From Siderastrea siderea (Eukaryota > Cnidaria > Anthozoa > Scleractinia > Rhizangiidae): DNA of 64,000 nucleotides. Position numbers and translations under genes: made by a program. Positions 56,352-64,000 of the stretch are shown in pieces. Below the pieces are notes generated by a model that saw nothing but the letters and a program-made list of their open reading frames with translations, did no database searches and was not told the DNA's origin. The stretch is from the NCBI GenBank assembly GCA_964030785.1, contig OZ034967.1, positions 68,501,913 to 68,565,912 on the forward strand, written 5' to 3'. Numbering within the stretch: the stretch's first letter is position 1; each line of letters opens with the position of its first letter.

Positions 56352-59300
56352 CGCAGGCTAACCAACATCAAATAAATAGATTCCATTTCGCCTTGGCAAG
56401 AAAATCTGTCACGCTACTCGCCTGCGGCTCAACTAGGCTTAGTCTAGTATGCTTTGCTTGATGCTAATGCATCAGTCAATATTGAAACCTCGGCCCCCCG
56501 CCCCCCGGGACATAGCGGGGAATTGAACATTGGCCCGGTGTTAAGACACTGCTAATTTCCCCGCCCCCGGGGTCAAGTAGTCTGTTAAATTAAAGCCCCG
56601 CATATGTAGCTGGGCATCAGTACGGAACCAAATAAAACACAACTCAAATATATAACCTTTGAATGCAGAGGTCCACACGACGCGTAAATAAACCGCACTG
56701 GTTCGGTTTTGCCGGATCTCTGGTGTAGAGATGCTGGAGCCAGATGTCACTCGAAGTGTAATTGAACAAAACTGAATGCAAGGCGGTAGTGCCAGCATTG
56801 CATTCAGTTTTGTTCAAAAACACAACTCTGTTGGGGTTTGTTGGTAAAAATTGACATTGTGACAGACGGAGACGAAACGTTTAGCGTGGTCTCATAAGGT
56901 TTTTTATAAGATTATTAGATTGTCAGCACATTGTAGACTTTGATTTAATATCAAACACAGGGTTCAGCACATATAACGAGCTCACCGGCTTACCTCTGTG
57001 ACTCGAATTCAAGTCTTGCCGTGGAGTTGCTTGTCCTGTGCATCCAATCTTTACGGATAACGACACAAAACTGTTGCTAACGACCAACTTAGGAAGTGGA
57101 AAAGACCATCCTCAGTGATTATTAAAATAACAATCCGTTCCTAGTGCGCGTACCCGTAACTCAAACGTCTCGTAAAGTAAGGTCGATTTGATTACCTATC
57201 TATCTAAATTAAGCTAAGTCACATAACCAGTAATGGAAACTGTTTTGGCTGTTTTTATTTACCATCATATAAGAAACGTGGGCTATGTTAAACAACTGAT
57301 TGGCTTACTGACAAGTGTACTGGGTGTTTCACGGGTTATACATCTTTATATAACCTACCGTGTAGCTTTTCGACTTACAAAAAAGTTCAATCTGGAAAGT
57401 CATATTTACCCACTTCCGGTGACGCACGCTGTTAAATCACCGCTCAATCGCCCCGGTTACACAGTCATTTTGTTAATTTCCCCGCCCCGGGGCCAACGCG
57501 TTGTTCAGAATGTGCGTTAAATCCCGGCTTTGGCCGTGCTAAATCCCCGCTATCTCCCGGCAAGTCCCGTGGGTCGGGGGGTTAGGCTCGATTACCAGCC
57601 GTTGTTCAGGAAACGAGCCCGCGAACAAAGACCGGACTCGAGCCGAGCCTATCATTATCCTGAGTACCAGAGGTTCTCTCGCGGCACACTTGGCAAGAAG
57701 ACTTGTCGGCCGCATAACAGGCATGTAATATGACCGCGAGAAAGCCTCTGGCACCCAGGGTAGCCTATCGGGGGGCCCGGGGTTTCAATTGACTGATGCA
57801 TAAACTTCCCACGTTACAGAAAAGAAATACAGTTATAAAATGGGGTTGGGAGGCCTGGTTCGTTTAGGAACTTGATACTGTTTTTCAGCCTCTCATGTTT
57901 GTAGTTGTGACAATAAAGGATCTGAAATATTATCTGCAACGTGATGAGTTAATTTCCCTGCTGATGTTTGTAACGCTGGGCCCAGCTTATTTGTATAATT
58001 CTGTCGCAGGATGTTGTGTTTTGCATCACGGGGTGTGATCTATAGACCCTTTTCGTTATGAAACTGAAGTTGTAGCTTCTTTCTAGCTATGTAACATGTA
58101 ATAGATGGCTGAACTCTGCTTCAGTCAAACATGTGTGAGTAAGCTCCTCTTGAAACTGAGAGTTTCGTGTCTAGGAGCTTTATATCTTTCCTCCTGTTCT
58201 TAGCAAGTCTATCGACTGCGTGGTTGTGTATGCCAATATGTACAAGCAAGACCATGGTTTCGACCCTCCACATGGGTCTCATCAGTTGCCGGGATTGGCT
58301 TTGTGAGTTGCTCTTTATACAAGCTCATGTACTTTGCGAGCATGACAAGACATTCTGTTTGGCATAGGTTATCCGTTGTGTATTTATACCTACTGTGCGG
58401 ATCGAAAATCCTGTATTCCTATTGGCTATCGAAAAGGAGCCAACTGTCAAATGTGGTTTTCGATCCTTTTCCGTTTGAAGCTTGCGTGTGTTCGTCTTTG
58501 TTCTGTGTTTTTGAAATTTAAACACTATGTTTGTTTGAATGAGGAGTTGTCCGTTACCCGATTTGCCGCGTACACTGCTTTTTTTATTTTTGCATAAACT
58601 GCAGCGTAGTTGCTTTGAATACCTGTTTAGGCAGTTATTAGTGATCGTATTTCCCATTTTATCGGGTCCTGGCCTTAAGGCTTTAAACTGAGTCACCTGC
58701 CTTCACTTACCATTGTTAAACACAAACGTGATTAGAGGACTTTAAAAAAAATCAATTATAAAGCTACAATTTTAATAGTTCGGTTTGTTTAAATTCGTTA
58801 CATTTTTTTTTTAATCCCACCGGTTTTACAACTAAAATATTCTAGAATAATGAGACAAAAAGCTGACATTTTTAAAATAGCTTGCTTACTGTATCTCCAG
58901 CCATTAGACTAATTAGCTATTACAAATTCAGTTTGTAAGCCAAATGCATGTAATTAATGATTGAAAATAAAGGCTTTATGTATGTTGCGACCAGTAGACG
59001 AAAGCGGTTTAACGTCAATCAGTCTGATGCCCGTTATTGAAAGTATAAAGCACGGTGGATTTGGAACTCTCGGGAATAGAGGTTATTTTTATCCCACTGC
59101 ATTTGATATCTTCGTGAAATGCCCCCCCCCCCCCTCGTATTTTTTACCTCAGACGGCCTGGTTTCTGATTACCGCTAGATCAATAGCTTCTGTGTTTGAA
59201 CATTGAACCCATGATAGCTATCAAGAATTGTTAGCTTTTGAAGACATACGGTACGTTTTTGCTGCCAAATATGTAAGGATAGGAGTTTTCAGTTAAAGTC

Positions 59301-59792
59301 AGGTTACAGGTATGTGTTACAATTGCAAACTGTCGCATGACCCGTCACCCGGTCGCGTAATAAGGGTGGATAATGAATAACTGCAAGCTAGCCTGCGTAG
59401 CAAGCGTTTCCGTACTATAGGGCTTTCCTCGAGTTTGAAGCATTTTTCGCTTTTTGAACGCGCGAAAATTGGGAAATTTGTACCAACAAACCCAAACTGA
59501 GTTGTGCGTGAGTTGTGTTTTATTGGGTTCTGAAGCTGACTGATGCCCCGCTATAGATGCGGGGCTTTTAACAGAGTACTTGACCCGGAGAGCGGGGAAG
59601 TTAGCGGTGTTTTAACACCGGGCCAATGTTAAATTCCCCGCTATGTCCCGGTGGTCGGGGGACCGGGCTTTCAAGTGACTGATGCATTAGCATCAAGCAA
59701 AGAATACTAGACTAAGCGCCGCAGGCGAGTAGCGTGACAGATTTTCTTGCCAAGGCCAAATGGAATCTATTTATTCGATGTTGGTTAGCCTG
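56352..59792. mobile_element. 3.4-kb segment bounded by long inverted repeats
   Basis: The left arm (56352 to about 56660, resuming at 56815-56855 after an interruption) is the inverse of the right arm (about 59465-59792), starting GCAGGCTAACCAACATC. Both arms contain CCCCGC/GCGGGG words and a TGATGCATTAGCATCAAGC motif. Two further partial copies of the GC-rich part occur at about 57475-57560 and 57770-57800. No transposase recognised between the arms. Confidence 0.6.
57657..57761. mobile_element. Small inverted-repeat element
   Basis: Arms TATCCTGAGTACCAGAGG and inverse; same family as 53707-53815. Nested in the 3.4-kb segment. Confidence 0.5.
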
Positions 59793-59804
59793 CAGGAGCC
59801 CAAT

Positions 59805-60075
59805 ACCGGGCTCCTGGTAAACGTCGTTTAAACGATTTGTGGGCTTCACGTAATAAATAGAAGGCATTCCTACTCTGTGGAGTGAAAAACGGATTAAGGA
59901 CGATAAATAATGGCAAGGGGCTATTGAAATCCGATCGTCGGTCTTCCCGATAGGTGACATAATGTGGTGGCTGTGTTTTCACGAGCACTTTTTCAGGTCG
60001 CTGAGCGAGTACGAACCGGAAGACTCGCGAAAACAGTTGCTTATCCTGTTCGGTTAAAGTTAAGCGAGTCGACAT
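59805..60075 (-). CDS. Possible first coding exon, unidentified
   Basis: From an ATG at 60075 the minus strand encodes about 88 plausible residues with Arg-Leu-Thr-Leu-Thr-Glu-Gln-Asp-Lys-Gln, Arg-Phe-Val-Leu-Ala-Gln-Arg-Pro and Phe-Tyr-Leu-Leu-Arg-Glu-Ala-His-Lys-Ser before running into a repeat. No family recognised; the 3' limit is not known and it could be chance. Confidence 0.25.
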
Positions 60076-60193
60076 ACTTCAATAGAATTCTCATTGTCAG
60101 GAGCTCCTGTCATTGTAAAATTTAAGCCACCAAGTCGGTAATTAAATTCCACCAATAACGAGCATCACTCATTTGCTAAGGCTGTCAAATTGG

Positions 60194-60310
60194 TAGCCTG
60201 AGTGGCGCGGAAAGGAGAGGGAAAAGGGAAGAAATTATTCGCGAGCGCGGAACACTCGCGAATAATTTCTCTCATTTTCCCTCCACTTTCCGCGCCTGCC
60301 ACGCAGGCTA
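60194..60310. mobile_element. MITE with 9-bp target duplication
   Basis: Termini TAGCCTGAGTGGCGCGG and inverse, flanks TCAAATTGG at 60185-60193 and 60311-60319. The interior is a near-perfect hairpin around GAACAC. Mutator-like by duplication length. Confidence 0.7.
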
Positions 60311-60809
60311 TCAAATTGGAAAAGTAACACGCGTTCTATTTTTGTGTTTCCCGCGAAATTTTTCGCCAAGCGAAAATCGGACCGGCAAAGTGTCTTCTCC
60401 ATTTAACAGAAGCATTTCTCGCCTTCGAATGAAGCTTTTTTCAGGAACTAGTTATACATAACCATATGCTCGAACCAGAATTGTGGCCTTTCAAAAACCT
60501 ACGCGATTTTCCTTTTACGACAATTCCTCTGTAATTGAAAAAAAAATACTCTTCTGTACTTCTTTTCCAGTGCTTCTAATTGCGAGCAATCTCAGCCTTT
60601 GTTGAAATCGGTTCCTCCGTCGGATGAAAACCAAGCGCATAAACACACCGATGACAAGAAGAAGGACACAGTACATGCAAGCTTCGTCTGCATTCCCCGC
60701 CATAATCGTGTTGCTTTTATTCGCATGCCTCAAATTACTTAGATGAAAACACCTATGATGTTTATGTCGCTTTCTGAGTCAGCAGACAAAACATCTTTAG
60801 GAATGTTAA

Positions 60810-61193
60810 AGGGGCATAGTCACGCTATTTTAGTTCACTTTAAAAATCAAAAATATGTCCTGACATCAATGAACGCCTGCAAATAATGGTTTAGTTTTGT
60901 TACCAAAGACTATATTACTTCACTGAAACTATTTTTTGTCGTCTGTTGCTACGGATGGCACGGATGGAAATGGATTGCAATTTGAAAAAATTAGGCTAAA
61001 CTTTTCAAATTCTTACAGTGTGTTGACATTAAATCGATATTAAATGGTCATAGTTTGTTTTCTCTTAATGAAGTTAAGTTAATATGTTCCTTTAAATGTT
61101 CAAACACAATGTTGGGCATGGATAAAGTTAGCTACCGATTATTTTAGCAGAGTTTTGACCAGAAATCTTCGAAATCCTCGTGACCATGCCCCT
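60810..61193. mobile_element. piggyBac-like MITE (family 1), second copy
   Basis: TTAA at 60806-60809 and 61194-61197; termini AGGGGCATAGTCACG and CGTGACCATGCCCCT. It is the reverse of 41211-41458 with extra internal sequence. Confidence 0.7.
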
Positions 61194-61476
61194 TTAAGGG
61201 ACAGACCATTAGAAAAGTCATGGGGGGCGGGGGTGGGAATTTTCGAGCTGCAGAATTTTTTTTGCGTTAACATTTCCCTTGCAGGAATATTTTTTCCCGT
61301 ATGCGAAAACCTTTTCTGGGCTACTCGCTGTACATGAATTTTTTTCTCTCAATTTCCCTCGCATTATTTTTTTTGTGCTTCGCCCCCTAAGCAAGACAAC
61401 CGGCATCGTGAAAACAATTTGTTTTAATGGCAAGGTGACGTTACCTTACGCATTGTCGCGTTTCGTTATTGCAGGA

Positions 61477-62130
61477 ATGGATTATAACCGAGGTGAAGAT
61501 ATGTCACCGAAGCAAGAATTCACCCTGGAAAAAAAGACATGCTGTCAGTTACCATCACTGACGTCACGACCAAGGAAAGCCAGGGAACCGGACAGCGCGT
61601 ACGCGTGTTTCGTCTGCTTTTGTGGTGTTCTTTGCAATTCAATCGTCTTTGGCTGTTCTTACACTTACGGTCTTCTATTTCCTTTGCTTCTGGATGAGTT
61701 CAAAGAAGGGAAAGCGAAAACAGGTACCAGAATTTATGATTATTATTATTTTTTGAAATGATAAATTAACGAAAATGAAACGATTAATTGATTGACTGAC
61801 TGACTGACTGACTGACTGACTGACTGACTGACTGACTGACTGACTGACCGACCGGCCTACTGACCAGGCCTGCCGACTGACCGACTGGCCGACTAAACGG
61901 CTGACTGACTGACTGACTGACTGACTGACTGACTGACTGACTGACTGACTGACTGACCGACTGACTGACTAGACATCACTGTGCTGTCTCTCATCCTTTG
62001 ATACCCAGAAATGAGAATTGAAGAGACAACAAAATATAATGGTGACAGCTAAGTGAATGTGAGATATCATGGCAACAAGAGAGAGAGACAGAGAGAGAGA
62101 GAGACAGAGAGAGACAGAGAGAGAGAGAGA

Positions 62131-62168
<38 letters not shown>

Positions 62169-64000
62169 GAGAGAGAGAGTGGGAGAGAGAGAGAGAGAGG
62201 ACTAGAGAGAGAGAGAAACTGCCTGTCTCGCGTTTTTACCTGTGATCCTGTGATAGAAAGCCTTTGACGTGCTCTACAAGATGAGGTATATATTATGGGT
62301 TGAAACGCTGCTGGATTTTACCCAAAATTAGAAATTGTCAAAAAACGGCGGAAATTGAAAATTTTTGATGTTAGACATGTAAAATATGACATAATTAAAC
62401 ACTTCGCTGCTTTTTGTGAAAAATTTGTGCTTTTTTCACCTAAAACTGAGGTGAAAAACACATTTTTACCCAAAAGTGGCTTGACCACCTGCCACTGTAG
62501 AGGTCATATCTCATATATCTTCTCACCAAACGTATGTTAAGATGTGTCGAAAGGATCTGCGCCCAGCTACTGAAAACGGACGGTAGGTGCAGATGATAAA
62601 TTGCCTCGGAAAAATTCAAGATAAACCTTAAGGCCCGTTTACACATGCGATTTTTTGTGCAATTTTTATCGCACTTTTTAGTGCAATTTTTGTCGCGCTC
62701 GAACACGCGATACAAATTGCAAGTGTAAACTAGCGGCGATTTCCGTGCGATTTGTCGCTGAGATATCGCAGAGGTTTCGAACATGTGCGAAACTTGATGC
62801 AACTTGGCGGCGATTTGGGGGAAATTGCAGCGAATATCGTACTGGAATCGCAGCGAAATTGCTGCTAGTTTACAATTGCGACAAAAGTTGCATTGGAGAG
62901 CGCGACAAAGGTTGCGGCTCTGCTGAGGGGTCTGTGGGGTCCTCCAAAATGGCTGCCATCTTGGATTTTATGCAAAACTATAAATTATCAAAAAACGGCG
63001 GAAATTGAACGTTTTTGATGCTGGACATGTAGAATAGAACATAACTAAACACTTTCGCTGCTTTGTGTCAACATGTTGTTCTTTTTCACCTAAAAAGGGT
63101 AAAAAATACGCATTTTTCTTCAAAATGGCTTGACCACCTGCTACTTATGACGTCATATCTCGTAACCATAGCAAGCGATTCTCACCAAACTTATGTGAAA
63201 ATGTGTCTAAAGGATATGCACGCAGCTGCTGAAAACGGCAGGTGCTGATGAAAAATCATCTTGAAAAAAATTCAAGAAAAATCTTATGGGGGGTGGCATC
63301 CCCCCTCCGCCCCACCTTGTGCTTCCGAGGGTTAAGTCTTCCCTGACAAATCTGAAGAGAAAGAAAACTGAACTCAATTAGAGTCTGAACATCTGTGGTT
63401 TTTCTTCTTTACAGCTTGGGTCGGTTCTCTGGCATATGGCTCTGGTGGCATCTTCGGACCTGTCATTGGACTCCTTTGTGATCGCTTTGATCCTCGTATT
63501 ATTGCTGTAACTGGCGGGTTTATCTCCACCACCGCTCTCATAGTGACCTCGCAGGCACCCAACCTCACTACAATGTTCTTCTCGTACGGGATCCTTTATG
63601 GATTTGGTTCCTCGTGCGTGTACTTTGTTGTTTTGCTAACACTGCAAAGGTACTTTGTTAAAAGGCGATCTTTAGTGACAGGACTTGCTGTAATGGGTCC
63701 TGGTGGAGGACTGCTCGTTATGAGCCCAATCATTCAGGTCTTGCTAAATAACATTTCTTGGAGGATGACATTTATGTCTCTTGCGGGGATAGTATTTTTG
63801 ACTTGCCTCTTTTCGTGCTCCTTTGATCCGAACGTTAATTCCACGGTCCCTGCGTCTAATGAATATCAAGACACGGAGGGAAGAAGAAAGCCTTGCTTAA
63901 ACACGTGCGCGAGTTTGGAGTTTTCATATCTGAAAAACAAGAAATATTTCGTGTATCTGATTGCCAGCAGCATGCTGTTTAGTGGCATAGCAATTCCAAC
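61477..64000 (+). CDS. SLC16-like (monocarboxylate transporter family) gene, 5' part
   Basis: Exon 1 coding part 61477-61723, exon 2 from 63415 beyond the window end; GT-AG splice with one base carried over, frame open throughout. A splice acceptor-like TTATTGCAG just before the ATG suggests a 5' UTR intron. After a cytosolic N terminus of about 48 residues come TM1 (Tyr-Ala-Cys-Phe-Val-Cys ... Ser-Ile-Val-Phe-Gly), Phe-Lys-Glu-Gly-Lys-Ala-Lys-Thr, Ala-Trp-Val-Gly-Ser-Leu, and TM2 with Gly-Pro-Val-Ile-Gly-Leu-Leu-Cys-Asp-Arg-Phe-Asp-Pro-Arg. Next are Tyr-Gly-Phe-Gly-Ser-Ser and Arg-Tyr-Phe-Val-Lys-Arg-Arg, typical of MFS transporters of the SLC16 group. About six membrane helices lie in the window. 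The substrate cannot be told. Confidence 0.8.
61792..61971. repeat. (GACT)n microsatellite in transporter intron 1
   Basis: Long GACT array with GACC/GGCC variants near 61850-61900. Confidence 0.9.
62078..62217. repeat. (GA)n microsatellite in transporter intron 1
   Basis: GA array with CA and TG interruptions. Confidence 0.9.
62312..63287. repeat. Pair of ~320-bp direct repeats around a Harbinger-like terminus
   Basis: Units 62312-62632 and 62962-63287 share AAAACGGCGGAAATTGAA, TTTTCACCTAAAA, GGCTTGACCACCTGC and CTGAAAACGG. Between them, from 62634, is a one-ended AGGCCCGTTTACACATGCG segment related to the element at 43093-44035. Confidence 0.65.

Overview
The window reads as animal nuclear DNA, most likely from a cnidarian such as a coral or sea anemone. 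This is an inference from spliced host genes with metazoan architecture (a secreted chitinase ending in a peritrophin-type chitin-binding domain, and an SLC16-like transporter), AT-rich non-coding DNA packed with small inverted-repeat transposons, and a Polinton-class element. There is one 200-base assembly gap at 49701-49900. No rRNA gene and no CRISPR array was seen.

From base 1 to about 21.8 kb lies a virus-like DNA transposon of the Polinton/Maverick (adintovirus) group. Its left end is outside the window and its right end is not precisely defined. It is intronless, tightly packed and shows essentially no decay. It carries a retroviral-type integrase with a chromodomain, a protein-primed family B DNA polymerase, a double-jelly-roll type major capsid protein, three paralogous penton/minor-capsid-like proteins, an adenain-like cysteine protease, a packaging ATPase, a phospholipase A2-like protein, and a set of small basic proteins that carry Gln/Met-Arg-Gly-Gly motifs likely cut by that protease. 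Around this morphogenetic core are accessory genes: a RING-like protein, a pair of small paralogous helical proteins, a SLOG-like nucleotide-binding-fold protein, a double GRF-type zinc-finger protein, a two-helix membrane protein resembling the SLATT family, a long Gly-rich protein, and two acidic putative regulators. A tRNA-like RNA polymerase III gene sits between the protease and the ATPase. The presumed early genes start from two divergent promoters (about 1.9 kb and 17.1 kb) that are inverted copies of each other. Many late genes have a TATA box 40-65 bases before their ATG, often inside the preceding gene.

From 22.6 to 28.2 kb a seven-exon host gene encodes a 419-residue GH18 chitinase of the fungal/plant class III (hevamine/CTS1-like) type plus a C-terminal chitin-binding type-2 domain; the reading frame closes perfectly across all splice sites. 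Its introns hold a Penelope-like insertion with a hammerhead-like motif, a PIF/Harbinger-like MITE and a microsatellite.

From 28.2 to 61.4 kb the sequence is almost all non-coding and repetitive: a 2.4-2.5 kb direct duplication, several MITEs with visible target duplications (PIF/Harbinger-, piggyBac-, Mutator- and hAT-like), a LINE fragment interrupted by a piggyBac-like element, a 1.8 kb foldback element, a 150-bp minisatellite and simple repeats. From 61.5 kb to the window end begins an SLC16-like (monocarboxylate transporter family) gene; one exon is complete and the second runs off the edge.

The strongest candidates for something undescribed are the co-occurrence of SLOG-like and SLATT-like proteins in a eukaryotic virus-like element, the tRNA-like Pol III gene in its late region, and the inverted duplicate of its early promoter.
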